From OMPR01 sp965183835 (lineage in GTDB: Bacteria > Pseudomonadota > Alphaproteobacteria > Rhodobacterales > Rhodobacteraceae), in contig CBCYME010000003.1 of NCBI GenBank assembly GCA_965183835.1, positions 62,001 through 126,000 on the forward strand: a stretch of 64,000 bases of DNA, in the 5' to 3' direction. Each line of letters starts with the position of its first letter. Position 1 is the stretch's first letter. A program made the translations under genes and the position numbers. This document shows positions 7,787 to 17,233 of this stretch, one piece after another. The notes under the pieces are model-generated. The model was not told where the DNA came from. It did no database searches and saw nothing but the letters and a program-made list of their open reading frames with translations.

Positions 7787-9406
7787 ATGACGTATGACTT
7801 TGTGATCGTTGGCGGGGGGTCCGCAGGTGCAACAATTGCATCTCGGCTAAGTGAGGACCCAAACGTCACTGTTTGCCTGCTTGAGGCGGGTGGGGACGGC
7901 AAGGATCTGTTGATCCGAACGCCAGTCGGCGTGGTTGCGATGTTGCCGGGCTATGGAAAGATCAACAACTGGGCCTTTAAAACAGTGCCCCAGCCCGGCC
8001 TGAATGGGCGCCAAGGGTACCAACCCCGCGGTCGCACATTAGGTGGGTCTTCTGCAATTAACGCCATGCTCTATGTTCGCGGACAAAAGGAAGACTACGA
8101 CGGCTGGGCCGCTCTTGGCTGTGACGGTTGGGCATGGGACGACGTCCTGCCCTTTTTCAAAAAGGCCGAGAACAACGTCAACGGTGCCGATGATCATCAT
8201 GGGTCATCAGGGCCGTTGCAGGTGTCCAACGCCAAGGCCCCCCGCCCCATCTCCAAAGCGTTTGTCGAAGCAAACACCCAGATGCAAATCCGTGAAACAC
8301 AGGATTTCAATGCGGGCGACAACGAAGGGGCTGCCCTGTTCCAAACCACCCTGTTTCATGACAGCGCGCGAAACGGCGAGCGCTGTTCTGCGGCGGCGGC
8401 CTATCTGCACCCGGTGATGGCAGAGCGCCCGAACCTGACGGTGATTACGCGCGCGCATGCCACACGCGTTCTATTCGATGGGAAACGCGCGGTGGGCGTC
8501 GCCTATCGCAGTGGCAAACAGACCCACGAGGTACACGCCAACAAAGAGGTCATCCTGTCGGGTGGTGCCTTCCAATCGCCCCAGCTGTTGCAGCTTTCCG
8601 GGGTTGGGCGGTCTCAAGACATTGTTCAACACGGTATCGAAATGGTGCACGAATTGCCCGGTGTTGGCCAAAATCTACAAGATCATCTTGATTTCATTCT
8701 GGCCTACTCGACCAAAGACACCGACAATTTGGGCATCGGCCTGAGAGGGTCGTTTAAGCTGCTCAAAGAACTTGTGAAATGGCGCAAGACAGGCAACTCG
8801 ATGGCAGCGTCTACCATCGCCGAAGCCGGGAGTTTCTTTAAGACGGACCCATCCTTGGATCGCCCCGACGTGCAGACCCATTTTGTGATCGCAGTTGTTG
8901 ATGATCATTCGCGCAAGCTGCATTTGGGGCATGGGTATTCCTGTCACGTCTGTGTTCTACGGCCCCATTCCCGTGGCGAAGTGGTACTGAATTCAGGCGA
9001 TCCGATGGAGGCCCCCAGCATCGACCCCAAATTCCTGAGCGATGATCGTGACCTTCAAACGCTCATCAAAGGGGCGCGCAAAACCCGCGACATCCTCAAT
9101 GCACCTGCGTTGAAGGGCTATCAACACAAAGAGCTGTTTGGCGTGCACGACGATATGACCGATGCCGAGTGGGAACATCACATCCGCGAGCGCGCCGATA
9201 CTGTCTACCATCCAGTTGGGACCTGCAAAATGGGGGGTGATGATCTGGCCGTTGTGGATGCCGAGCTCAAAGTTCACGGGCTCGACGGGCTGCGGGTTGC
9301 TGATGCCTCTATCATGCCAAACGTCGTCTCAGGCAATACCAATGCACCATCGATCATGATCGGTGAAAAATGCGCAGACATGATCAAAACCCAATACGCC
9401 ACCTAG
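7787..9406 (+). CDS. GMC family FAD alcohol dehydrogenase, choline-dehydrogenase-like
   Basis: A 539-residue glucose-methanol-choline oxidoreductase. The ADP-binding motif is VGGGSAG at residues 8-14. A second GMC signature, RGRTLGGSSAINAMLYVRG, lies near residue 80. The C-terminal active-site His is in YHPVGTCKMG and the paired Asn in GNTNAPSIMIGEK. The start at 7787 follows a GGGAGGGG box; the in-frame ATG at 7736 lies in the promoter. It resembles BetA but no glycine betaine genes are adjacent. The neighbours, an acyl-CoA ligase and a TetR protein, suggest it oxidises a primary alcohol to an acid that is then CoA-activated. Confidence 0.88.
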   Translation: MTYDFVIVGGGSAGATIASRLSEDPNVTVCLLEAGGDGKDLLIRTPVGVVAMLPGYGKINNWAFKTVPQPGLNGRQGYQPRGRTLGGSSAINAMLYVRGQKEDYDGWAALGCDGWAWDDVLPFFKKAENNVNGADDHHGSSGPLQVSNAKAPRPISKAFVEANTQMQIRETQDFNAGDNEGAALFQTTLFHDSARNGERCSAAAAYLHPVMAERPNLTVITRAHATRVLFDGKRAVGVAYRSGKQTHEVHANKEVILSGGAFQSPQLLQLSGVGRSQDIVQHGIEMVHELPGVGQNLQDHLDFILAYSTKDTDNLGIGLRGSFKLLKELVKWRKTGNSMAASTIAEAGSFFKTDPSLDRPDVQTHFVIAVVDDHSRKLHLGHGYSCHVCVLRPHSRGEVVLNSGDPMEAPSIDPKFLSDDRDLQTLIKGARKTRDILNAPALKGYQHKELFGVHDDMTDAEWEHHIRERADTVYHPVGTCKMGGDDLAVVDAELKVHGLDGLRVADASIMPNVVSGNTNAPSIMIGEKCADMIKTQYAT

Positions 9407-9459
9407 CCGCGTTTTGGTTGAACATAGAATTGAAAACAAAAGAACAGAGGAGCTAAGAC

Positions 9460-11088
9460 ATGCTTGGTTCAATGATGAAACAGGATCTGCTGATCAGCGA
9501 TCTGATTGTACACGCGGCCAAATTCCATGCGGATACGGAAATCATTTCGCGCGAGATTGACGGATCTATCAACACCAGCAACTGGAGCGAAGTTGAAAGC
9601 GACGCCCGCCAGTTGGCCTCGGCACTTGGAACGCTGGGTTTGGAACAAGGCGACCGGATCGCGACCTTGGCTTGGAACAATCACCGGCACCTGAAAGTCT
9701 GGTTTGCGGTGTCGGGTGGGGGCATGGTGTGCCACACATTGAACCCACGTCTGTTTCCCGAGCAATTCATTTTCATCTGCAACGATGCGGCCGACAAAGC
9801 GATCTTTTTCGACAAGACCTTCATGCCGCTGATCACCGGCACGCGCGACCATCTGAAAACGATTGAACACTTCATCTATATGGGGTCGCATGACCCCGAA
9901 GTCGCTGCCGCCGTGCCCGGCGTGGTGTTCTTTGATGATCTCGTTGCCTCAGGCGATGAAGCGTATCAATGGCCCGCGCTGAGCGAGGATACACCCTGTT
10001 CGCTGTGCTACACCTCGGGCACGACCGGCAATCCCAAAGGGGTGCTATATTACCACCGCTCAACGATGCTGCATACATTTGCGATCTCGCTGCCAGATGG
10101 TCTGTCACTGTCGGCGCAGGAAACGATCCTGCCTGTGGTCCCAATGTTCCATGCAAACGCGTGGGGCATTCCCTATGCAGCCGCCATGTGTGGCGCCAAA
10201 CTGATCATGCCTGGCCCCGGGTTGGACGGTGACAGCCTGTTGGGCTTGATTGACGACTATCAGGTCAGTCTGGCGTTGGGTGTACCGACAATCTGGCAAA
10301 TGTTGCTGGCCTCGGCTGCCAAATCTGGGTCGAAAATGGACAGCCTCAAGCGCAATGTGATCGGCGGGTCCGCCGCTGCGCCGTCGATGATCGCCACCTT
10401 CCGCGACGACTATGGCTGCGATACCATCCACGCGTGGGGCATGACCGAAACCAGCCCGTTGGGAACGGCGAACCGTCCCAAAAGCAAGCATTCGGACTTG
10501 GATGCTGACATGATGGCCGCCCTGCGTTTGGGACAGGGTCGTCCGCCATTCGGCATTGATCTGCGCATCGTTGACGACGCTGGTGTGGCACTGCCCCATG
10601 ATGGCGTATCCGAAGGGGCCTTGCAGGTGCGCGGGCACTGGGTTGTCGAAACGTATTTCGGCAAAGAGGACACCGCTCTGACAGCGGATGGTTGGTTTGA
10701 TACCGGCGATGTTTCCACCATTGATGCAGATGGGTTCATGGTAATCCGGGATCGCACCAAAGATATTATCAAATCTGGTGGTGAGTGGATTTCATCAGTG
10801 GATCTCGAAGGCATCGCAGTCTCGCATCCCGGCGTGGCCATGGCAGCCGCCATCGGGGCAAAGCACCCCAAATGGGACGAGCGCCCCATTATTGTCGCCG
10901 TCAAAGCCGAAGGCGCAGACCCGTCTGAAGACGAGGTCCTTGCCCTGTTCCATGACAAAGTGGCCAAGTGGCAAATCCCAGATGCAGTGGTGTTTACCGA
11001 TGCTATCCCGCTGAACGGAACCGGGAAGATGCTGAAAAACAAGCTACGCGATCAATTTGGTAACACGCTTATTGATCGGGGCCTCTGA
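9460..11088 (+). CDS. Acyl-CoA synthetase, DmdB/AlkK-like
   Basis: A 542-residue AMP-dependent ligase of the ANL superfamily. The P-loop YTSGTTGNPKGV is at residues 184-195. The later motifs HAWGMTETSPLG, the WFDTGDVSTID adenylate-binding segment, and a C-terminal Lys in GTGKMLKNKLR are all in place. The N-terminal pattern (MLGSMM, LLISDLI, HAA, DTEII) and the WNNHRHL segment recall roseobacter 3-methylmercaptopropionate-CoA ligase (DmdB) and medium-chain AlkK enzymes. No other DMSP-demethylation gene is in the window, so a medium-chain or thio-acid substrate is possible but not fixed. It lies 53 bp after the GMC dehydrogenase and shares its operon. Confidence 0.85.
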   Translation: MLGSMMKQDLLISDLIVHAAKFHADTEIISREIDGSINTSNWSEVESDARQLASALGTLGLEQGDRIATLAWNNHRHLKVWFAVSGGGMVCHTLNPRLFPEQFIFICNDAADKAIFFDKTFMPLITGTRDHLKTIEHFIYMGSHDPEVAAAVPGVVFFDDLVASGDEAYQWPALSEDTPCSLCYTSGTTGNPKGVLYYHRSTMLHTFAISLPDGLSLSAQETILPVVPMFHANAWGIPYAAAMCGAKLIMPGPGLDGDSLLGLIDDYQVSLALGVPTIWQMLLASAAKSGSKMDSLKRNVIGGSAAAPSMIATFRDDYGCDTIHAWGMTETSPLGTANRPKSKHSDLDADMMAALRLGQGRPPFGIDLRIVDDAGVALPHDGVSEGALQVRGHWVVETYFGKEDTALTADGWFDTGDVSTIDADGFMVIRDRTKDIIKSGGEWISSVDLEGIAVSHPGVAMAAAIGAKHPKWDERPIIVAVKAEGADPSEDEVLALFHDKVAKWQIPDAVVFTDAIPLNGTGKMLKNKLRDQFGNTLIDRGL

Positions 11089-11095
11089 TATGGCG

Positions 11096-11128
11096 GGGAC
11101 CCAAACACAGACAATCGGTTTGGGTCCC
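11096..11128. terminator. Long perfect hairpin between the CoA-ligase and TetR genes
   Basis: GGGACCCAAAC (11096-11106) pairs perfectly with GTTTGGGTCCC (11118-11128), 11 pairs around an 11-nt loop. There is no U-run after it. It starts 7 nt after the ligase stop, so it probably ends or attenuates the dehydrogenase-ligase transcript ahead of the TetR gene. Confidence 0.6.
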
Positions 11129-11208
11129 TACTCGCAGTCCTTATATTTGTATGACAAACCCTGTCGAACGAGATTGATGCGCGCCCCTTCCGATCAAAGA
11201 GATCATAC

Positions 11209-11820
11209 ATGACTGATCTGCCCGAAAAACTGCAACAGCGTCATGCCCGCAAGAATGCGAAACGAGACGAGAAAAAGCGCCTGATCGCTGAAAGCGCCAT
11301 AAAGGTGCTCAAAGAGCTGGGGTATGCGAACACATCACTGCGCGACATTGCTGAAAAATGCGGTCTGTCCTTGGGCATGTTGCACTATTATTTCGAGGAT
11401 CGATCAGACCTGATCATCTATTGCGCGTCGGTGTACAAACAGGAATTTGCGCGCAACATCATCGACGCCTTGAGCACGGCGCAGGGACGCGATCAAGTGA
11501 TTGATGCCTTTGCACAGGCGCTTGCATCCTCCATCATCGACGAGCGCAGATCCCATAGCCTGTGGTATGATATTCGCACGCAGGCGATGTTTGATGAGAC
11601 ATTCCGCGCAGCCGCGGTTGAAATCGAAAACATGTTAATCGCGATTGTTCGGACTGCATTTGAAAAAACAGGACATACATCGTTTGAAGAGGTCGAAATC
11701 CACTATGCGCTGCTGGACGGTGTATTTCGCTTTTTGATGCAAAATCAGATAGGCGCGCGCCCCAAATCCCATGAGGAACTCGCCGCGACGTTCAAGACAT
11801 TGCTCGAACGGTTCCTGTAA
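11209..11820 (+). CDS. TetR family regulator, BetI-like
   Basis: A 203-residue TetR protein. The N-terminal helix-turn-helix (about residues 25-70) reads TSLRDIAEKCGLSLGMLHYYF, the classical TetR recognition segment. The basic N-terminal tail is rich in Lys and Arg. The C-terminal ligand domain resembles BetI-type regulators of choline-dehydrogenase-like operons, although the gene partner here is a CoA ligase. Its own promoter region lies between the 11096 hairpin and the ATG at 11209. It is the most likely binder of the palindrome at 7668-7685. The gene ends in a shared hairpin facing the convergent aminotransferase gene. Confidence 0.88.
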   Translation: MTDLPEKLQQRHARKNAKRDEKKRLIAESAIKVLKELGYANTSLRDIAEKCGLSLGMLHYYFEDRSDLIIYCASVYKQEFARNIIDALSTAQGRDQVIDAFAQALASSIIDERRSHSLWYDIRTQAMFDETFRAAAVEIENMLIAIVRTAFEKTGHTSFEEVEIHYALLDGVFRFLMQNQIGARPKSHEELAATFKTLLERFL

Positions 11821-11825
11821 GCAAA

Positions 11826-11851
11826 AGAGACAGGGCCAAAGCCCTGTCTCT
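11826..11851. terminator. Bidirectional terminator between the TetR and aminotransferase genes
   Basis: AGAGACAGGGC (11826-11836) pairs perfectly with GCCCTGTCTCT (11841-11851), 11 pairs around CAAA. On the minus strand the stem is followed by TTTTGC, so it most clearly terminates the aminotransferase transcript; it also follows the TetR stop by 5 nt. Confidence 0.8.
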
Positions 11852-11875
11852 GACGTCTCTAGGCTAGAACATGCC

Positions 11876-13249
11876 CTATGCTTTGAGATCATCCATTGTC
11901 GCACTGATGCTTTCGCGCAGGATACCTTCGATCGAGGCGATGTTGTCTGCGTCCAAGATCAGGGTTGGCGACAGAATTAGGCTGTTGCCAAGCGCGCGCG
12001 CAATCAAACCGCGATCCTGGGCATGTTTGGCGACCTGTCCACCCACATTGTCATCTGCGTCAAATTCGGTTTTTGTCGCCTTGTCTTTGATGAACTCCAG
12101 ACCCATCATAAAGTGGCTCCCGCGTACATCGCCCACGATATCAAGGTCCCCCAATCCACGCAGTGCATTTTCAAAGATCTTGCCGGTGACCTGAACCTGA
12201 CCCGGAATGTCTTCGCGCTCCAAGATCTCGATATTGGCCAACCCGGCCGCTGCAGCCGCAGGGTGCCCGGAATAGGTCATCCCATGCAGGAACATCGCAC
12301 CCGGTTCTGAAATCACATCATAGATTTCATCGCTGATGATGGTCGCTGACAACGGTTGATACCCCGAGGTCAAACCCTTGGCGGTGTTGATAATATCGGG
12401 CTGCATGCCAAACACATCTTCTGAGGCAAACATTGCCCCCAACCGGCCAAATGCCGTCACCACCTCGTCCGCGATATATTTAATGTCATTGGCCGCCGTA
12501 ATCTCACGCATCCGCTTGTGATAGCCGTCAGGTGCAACCAAAACGCCCCCGGCCCCCATGATCGGCTCGGCAATGAAACAGGCGATGTTTTCGGCCCCGA
12601 TGTCGTGGATCGACTTTTCCATATCCGCGACCAATACATCGAGGAATTCCGCATCGCTCATCCCCGGTTCCGCTTGGTGATAGGCGCAGGGTTCCATCAG
12701 GTGATGCACCAACCCATCGGCGGCGGTGTCCCACCCCTCGGAATATCCCGGGGTTGTCATCGCCATCGCCAGATGGGTTGAGCCGTGGTAGGCGCCCATG
12801 CGCGACAGGATCTTTTTCTTGTTCGGTCGTCCCAAGCGGTTGTTATAATGGTGTAACATGCGGATGGCACTGTCGTTGGCCACCGATCCCGAATTGCCAA
12901 AATAGACCCGGTTCAGGTTCCCTGGCGCGAGCGAGGCCAGCTTATCCGCCAATGCAGCGGCGGCGGGATGGGTAAAGTTGTAAAACGTGGAATAATAGTC
13001 CAGCGTGTTGAGCTGGTTGGTGATAGCATCAATGATTTCCCGACGGCCATGGCCGACATTCACACACCACAAACCGCCGATCCCATCGATCAGTTTGTTG
13101 CCTTCGCTGTCCGTGACATGGATGCCTTCGGCCCCGACAATCGCGGTGCGGGCCCCGTTCTGTTTCAAGGCATCCAGATTGGCAAAAGACTGAATCAGAT
13201 GCGCATCTTTGGTCAGAATATCGTCTGTGGTTTTCAACGAATAGGTCAC
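11876..13249 (-). CDS. Class III aminotransferase, putrescine/polyamine-type (SpuC-like)
   Basis: A 457-residue fold-type I, class III PLP transaminase. The PLP lysine lies in NTAKGLTSGYQPL. The cofactor pocket shows GNSGSVANDSA and the Asp-containing YIADEVVTAFGR. It resembles the SpuC group of putrescine- or other omega-amine:pyruvate aminotransferases. It is the last gene of the minus-strand operon potA-potB-potC-potD, so it would convert the imported diamine to an aminoaldehyde. Taurine or beta-alanine transaminase activity is a known alternative in this family. A hairpin separates it from potD, so its dose is probably lower. Confidence 0.85.
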   Translation of the reverse strand: MTYSLKTTDDILTKDAHLIQSFANLDALKQNGARTAIVGAEGIHVTDSEGNKLIDGIGGLWCVNVGHGRREIIDAITNQLNTLDYYSTFYNFTHPAAAALADKLASLAPGNLNRVYFGNSGSVANDSAIRMLHHYNNRLGRPNKKKILSRMGAYHGSTHLAMAMTTPGYSEGWDTAADGLVHHLMEPCAYHQAEPGMSDAEFLDVLVADMEKSIHDIGAENIACFIAEPIMGAGGVLVAPDGYHKRMREITAANDIKYIADEVVTAFGRLGAMFASEDVFGMQPDIINTAKGLTSGYQPLSATIISDEIYDVISEPGAMFLHGMTYSGHPAAAAAGLANIEILEREDIPGQVQVTGKIFENALRGLGDLDIVGDVRGSHFMMGLEFIKDKATKTEFDADDNVGGQVAKHAQDRGLIARALGNSLILSPTLILDADNIASIEGILRESISATMDDLKA

Positions 13250-13295
13250 GGTTTTTCTTTCAACCTCAGTTCAGGAAAGACAAAAATTTCCCGGC

Positions 13296-13316
13296 CCACC
13301 GCCTAAGGGGCGGTGG
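13296..13316 (-). terminator. Intercistronic hairpin between potD and the aminotransferase
   Basis: CCACCGCC (13296-13303) pairs perfectly with GGCGGTGG (13309-13316) around a 5-nt loop. On the minus strand GCCGGGAAATTTTTG follows. It lies directly after the binding-protein gene and would attenuate transcription into the aminotransferase gene. Confidence 0.6.
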
Positions 13317-13351
13317 TGCACAACACCATTTGGCAGGCCGGGACGGGGGAG

Positions 13352-14386
13352 TTACTTTTTCAGATTGGTCCAGATCGTGTCGTAAACTTCTTGCACCGCC
13401 TGATCGCAGGCCATCACAAATTGGCCGGGCTGATCGCTGGGCGGGTTCAGTTCTGGCGCGGTCTTGACCTCTTCCGTCAGGAACGGCGCGACACCCTCGA
13501 TACCAGCAGTATACTGCGCATAATTGGTGATCGCCGCGATGTTTTCTGGCTCGAGCAGGAAATTCATGAATTTGATCGCATTGTCCCGATTGGGCGCATC
13601 TTTCAGCAACACAACGTTATCCATCCAGACCACGAACCCTTCTTTGGGAAAGGCATATTCGATATTCGCCCCCTCGGACCGGGCCTTGGCGGAAAATCCA
13701 TTGTAAATCATACCCGCAGAGGCATCGCCCGAAACCAACACATCTTTGGCGATGTCAGATCCAAAGCTTGCCCAATCTGCTTTGACGCCTTGCAGCAGCG
13801 CATTCAACGCCTTCAACTGTTCCCGATCCGTAGTGCATTGCGGAATGCCCAAATGCATCGACGCCAACGCCAGAACCTCGCCCTGACTGTCCAAAACGTT
13901 GATCTTACCCTTCAGCTCCGCTGGCGGATCAAAGATGATCGAGGTCGTGTTGATATCCCCGCTATAGGCATCCCGGTTCACGGAAAACCCTGTAGATCCC
14001 CACTGATACGGGATCGAAGATTTGCGACCTGGATCAAAGCTAACATCGGCCCACTGCGGCTGGATATTGCCGAAATTGCTCAGCTCTGAATGTTCGAACG
14101 TATCCAACATCCCTTCGCCGGCCATAATCTCGACCATATAATCGCCGGGAACTGCAACATCATAGCTGCCCAGCTTACCCGCCTTGAGCGAGGCCAGCAT
14201 TGCCTCGTTGCTGTCATAGGTGTCCATGGTGACTTCGACGCCATGTTCGGATGCAAATTTATCCAACACCTCTTGTGGGATATATTCGAACCAATGGTAG
14301 ACGGACAGCTTGCCTTCGGCCTGCGCAGCGCCGCTGGCCAAGGTCAGCGCCAAAGCCGAGACACCAAGTTTGAATGCATTTTTCAT
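13352..14386 (-). CDS. potD: Polyamine ABC transporter periplasmic binding protein
   Basis: A 344-residue PotD/PotF-family receptor. The signal peptide is residues 1-23 (cleavage after AQA). The start of the mature protein, LSVYHWFEYIPQEVLDKFASE, is typical of spermidine/putrescine receptors. The family's YMVEIM and YQWGSTGFS pocket segments are visible. The start at 14386 follows an AGAGGAAA box; reading further upstream would run into potC. It is encoded after potC in the four-gene transporter set. Whether it prefers putrescine or spermidine cannot be said from sequence, but the SpuC-like aminotransferase downstream favours putrescine. Confidence 0.92.
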   Translation of the reverse strand: MKNAFKLGVSALALTLASGAAQAEGKLSVYHWFEYIPQEVLDKFASEHGVEVTMDTYDSNEAMLASLKAGKLGSYDVAVPGDYMVEIMAGEGMLDTFEHSELSNFGNIQPQWADVSFDPGRKSSIPYQWGSTGFSVNRDAYSGDINTTSIIFDPPAELKGKINVLDSQGEVLALASMHLGIPQCTTDREQLKALNALLQGVKADWASFGSDIAKDVLVSGDASAGMIYNGFSAKARSEGANIEYAFPKEGFVVWMDNVVLLKDAPNRDNAIKFMNFLLEPENIAAITNYAQYTAGIEGVAPFLTEEVKTAPELNPPSDQPGQFVMACDQAVQEVYDTIWTNLKK

Positions 14387-14405
14387 TGCGGTTTCCTCTG
14401 TTGGT

Positions 14406-15212
14406 TTATTGTTTTTGACCCTTCCGCCCCACCAGCCAAGACAGGGTGACAAACAGCACCGAGACCAGCAAAAGCAGAGTGGAAATCGCCATGATATTGG
14501 GCTTGATGCCCTGTTTGACCGATCCAAAGATCGCAGTGGGCAGGGTTTCAATCCCCGCTCCTTTGACAAAGTTTGTTATGATGAAATCATCCAGCGAGAT
14601 GATGAAGGCGAGCAGAAATCCCGAGATGATCCCCGGTGCCATCAGTGGCAGCAGGATCAGGCGAAACGCCTGCCATTTGCTTGCATACAGATCCTGCGCC
14701 GCGTGCTCATAGACATCTTCGATGCTCTGCATCCGGGCCGCAATCGGCAGGTAAGCAAACGGAATGCAGAACACGATATGCGCGACCAAGATGGTTAGAT
14801 AGCCAGACGTAAATCCGATGGCCGAGAAAAAGATAAGTGAGGCCACCGCCGTCACGATTTCAGGCACCATCAGCGGCATGTTGACCAAGATAAAGCTCAG
14901 CGATTTCCCCCGAAACCGTCCGGCCCGCAGCAAAGCCGTGGCCGCAGAGGTCGCGATGGCGGTGGAAACCACAGCTGCACTCACCGCGATCACAATCGAG
15001 TTCAGCGCCGCCACTTTAAACTTTTCAGCCTCGGGCCCCCAGAACACGTCGCCATACCACCGCAAGGATAAGCCGCCCCAGATGGTGATCGAGTTGCTAT
15101 CGTTAAACGAATACACCATCACCACGATCAGCGGCGCATAGAGCATGAACAGGCAGGCCCATGTGATGGCCCGAAAGCCCGGGAAACGACGCAAGTCAAC
15201 TTTGCGGGTCAT
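14406..15212 (-). CDS. potC: Polyamine ABC transporter permease
   Basis: A 268-residue inner-membrane permease with about six hydrophobic segments. It has the permease EAA loop near residues 165-185 (YEHAAQDLYASKWQAFRLILLP), which contacts PotA. The start ATG at 15212 overlaps the potB stop by four bases (ATGA), which indicates coupled translation. It closely parallels PotC/PotI proteins and works as a heterodimer with PotB. Confidence 0.9.
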   Translation of the reverse strand: MTRKVDLRRFPGFRAITWACLFMLYAPLIVVMVYSFNDSNSITIWGGLSLRWYGDVFWGPEAEKFKVAALNSIVIAVSAAVVSTAIATSAATALLRAGRFRGKSLSFILVNMPLMVPEIVTAVASLIFFSAIGFTSGYLTILVAHIVFCIPFAYLPIAARMQSIEDVYEHAAQDLYASKWQAFRLILLPLMAPGIISGFLLAFIISLDDFIITNFVKGAGIETLPTAIFGSVKQGIKPNIMAISTLLLLVSVLFVTLSWLVGRKGQKQ

Positions 15213-16135
15213 CGGCTTGCCTCCTCTTTGGATTGGGCGCGGGCATAAAGCGTCAGCACCACCATCACCATCGACAAGAGGATCATCGAAATCGCCGCCC
15301 CAAACGGCCAGTTTCCTGCGTTCCCTTTGAACTGCTCTTCGATCAGCGAACCGATCATGAAATTCTTGGCCCCGCCCAACAGATCCGGTGCCAGAAAGGC
15401 GCCAAGGCTGGGCACGAAAACCAGAATACATCCCGCAATGATGCCCGGTTTGACGATGGGCAGGATCACCAAGCGCAATGTCACCCACTTGCTGGCGTAC
15501 AGGTCTGCAGCGGCTTCGGAAAAGGCGAAATTGTAACGCTCGACGCTGGCATAGATCGGCAAAACCATGAACGGCAGATAGGAATAGAACAGACCCAGCT
15601 GCACGGCAAAGTTGGTGTTGATGATATGCAGCGGAGAGTCGACCAGCCCTGTCCACAACAAGAACTCGTTCAACGGACCATTGTCACGGATCAGGAATTT
15701 CATCGAAATGGTGCGGATCAACAGGTTCACCCAATAGGGGATCGTGATCAGAAACAACCAGATCTGCCGGTTCGACCCGCTGCGTGTCGCGATAAACCAT
15801 GCGGTCGGAAAGCCGATGAACAGGCAGAACACCGTTGCAAGGGCCGCCTGCCAGATCGAGCGCCAGAATATGTTGATATAGGTCCATTCAATTTTGGGTG
15901 GCTCATCCCCGAACAGGCCGCGATCAAAAAAGAACTGATCATAGGCCGCCAGCGAAAACTCCCAAATGACGCCACCGCGAAATTCTTTGGTCAGAAACGA
16001 ATAGATCAGCATCAGACCGACGGGCAACACCAAGAAAAAACCAATGATGGCCCATGCAGGCAAGATAAGCCGAGGACCGAGCCCCTCGTACATGTCGGAC
16101 CCTTTGCCGCCGCTGGAGATACCGCCGCCAGCCAT
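15209..16135 (-). CDS. potB: Polyamine ABC transporter permease
   Basis: A 308-residue permease of the PotB/PotH type. A Gly-rich cytoplasmic N terminus is followed by about six membrane segments. The EAA loop reads FSEAAADLYASKWVTLRLVILP. A large periplasmic loop follows the first membrane segment, as is usual for PotB. The start overlaps the potA stop by one base (TGATG) and the stop overlaps potC by four. Confidence 0.9.
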   Translation of the reverse strand: MAGGGISSGGKGSDMYEGLGPRLILPAWAIIGFFLVLPVGLMLIYSFLTKEFRGGVIWEFSLAAYDQFFFDRGLFGDEPPKIEWTYINIFWRSIWQAALATVFCLFIGFPTAWFIATRSGSNRQIWLFLITIPYWVNLLIRTISMKFLIRDNGPLNEFLLWTGLVDSPLHIINTNFAVQLGLFYSYLPFMVLPIYASVERYNFAFSEAAADLYASKWVTLRLVILPIVKPGIIAGCILVFVPSLGAFLAPDLLGGAKNFMIGSLIEEQFKGNAGNWPFGAAISMILLSMVMVVLTLYARAQSKEEASR

Positions 16136-17211
16136 CAGTCAACCAACAGACGCGCTGCGGCTGCCTCCATCCCAAGTCCGACGCGATCCCCGCGTTCTGG
16201 GATATGCGTATCGGCGGAATTCTGAACCCGGACCGTCATCACCTCGCGATCATCAAGCGTCACCTCGACGTGCATGTCGGTTCCAAGATAGATCCGCCGG
16301 GTCACAACACCCGACAGCACCGCGCCGTCCACCGGGACAATCGCCATGCGTTCTGGGCGCACGGAAAGATGTCCGGCCCCCTCATGTGATCCATCCGCTG
16401 CCGGACAGGTAAACGCCCCCCCGCCGGGCAGAATACAGGTGGCCTGCCCCGCCCCAAGACCCGTCACAGTCACATCCAACAGATTGGTTTCCCCAATGAA
16501 ATCCGCCACGAATTTGTTGTTCGGTTCTTCGTAAATATCGCGTGTTGAACCCACTTGTTGCACCTGCCCCCCAGCAATGACCGCGATGCGATCCGACATG
16601 GTCAGGGCTTCTTCTTGATCGTGCGTAACAAAAATAAAGGTGATCCCGGTTTCTTGTTGGATCTGTTGTAATTCCAAGCGCACAGCTTGGCGTAATTTAA
16701 GATCCAGCGCTGACAGAGGCTCATCCAGCAACAGCACTTTGGGGTTTGGGGCCAAGGCCCGCGCAAGCGCGACCCGCTGTTGCTGCCCTCCTGACATTTG
16801 CGATGGCAACCGGTCCGCAAAGGCGCTCAACTGCACCAGTTCCAGAACCTCGCCTGCCCGCTTGCGCGCCTCTGCTTCGCTCTGCCCCAGCATCTGCAAA
16901 CCAAACATCACATTACGCGTGACATCCATGTGCGGGAAAAGCGCGTATTGCTGAAAGACCGTGTTCACCGGACGCTTGTTTGGGGGCAAATCTGCGATGT
17001 CTTCACCAAAGAGCTTTATCGCCCCTTGGGTCAGAGTTTCAAACCCGGCAATGGTGCGCAGCAAGGTGGTTTTCCCGCAGCCCGACGGGCCCAACAGCGT
17101 AAAAAACTCGTTATCGCGAATCCGCAATGAGACGTCTCGCAACGCGGTGAACGAACCGTAATTCTTGGTCGCGTCCTGTATATCAACGGCAATTGGTGTC
17201 TCTGATGTCAC
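16135..17211 (-). CDS. potA: Polyamine ABC transporter ATP-binding protein
   Basis: A 358-residue ATPase. Walker A is GPSGCGKTT at residues 41-49, the signature is MSGGQQQR, Walker B is VLLLDEPLSALD, and the switch His follows in FVTHDQEEA. The last 110 or so residues form the TOBE regulatory domain usual in PotA and related importers. It is first in the operon potA-potB-potC-potD-aminotransferase. Its promoter region is shared with the divergent LuxR-type gene and contains GGGGTAT repeats. Confidence 0.93.
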   Translation of the reverse strand: MTSETPIAVDIQDATKNYGSFTALRDVSLRIRDNEFFTLLGPSGCGKTTLLRTIAGFETLTQGAIKLFGEDIADLPPNKRPVNTVFQQYALFPHMDVTRNVMFGLQMLGQSEAEARKRAGEVLELVQLSAFADRLPSQMSGGQQQRVALARALAPNPKVLLLDEPLSALDLKLRQAVRLELQQIQQETGITFIFVTHDQEEALTMSDRIAVIAGGQVQQVGSTRDIYEEPNNKFVADFIGETNLLDVTVTGLGAGQATCILPGGGAFTCPAADGSHEGAGHLSVRPERMAIVPVDGAVLSGVVTRRIYLGTDMHVEVTLDDREVMTVRVQNSADTHIPERGDRVGLGMEAAAARLLVD

Positions 17212-17233
17212 GCGATTTCCACTCCCCTGATGG

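Noticed and set aside
15233..16225. A 330-codon plus-strand open frame antisense to potB
   Set aside because: The potB frame has permease segments and overlapping start/stop links to potA and potC; the antisense protein is Gln/Arg-rich without a domain.
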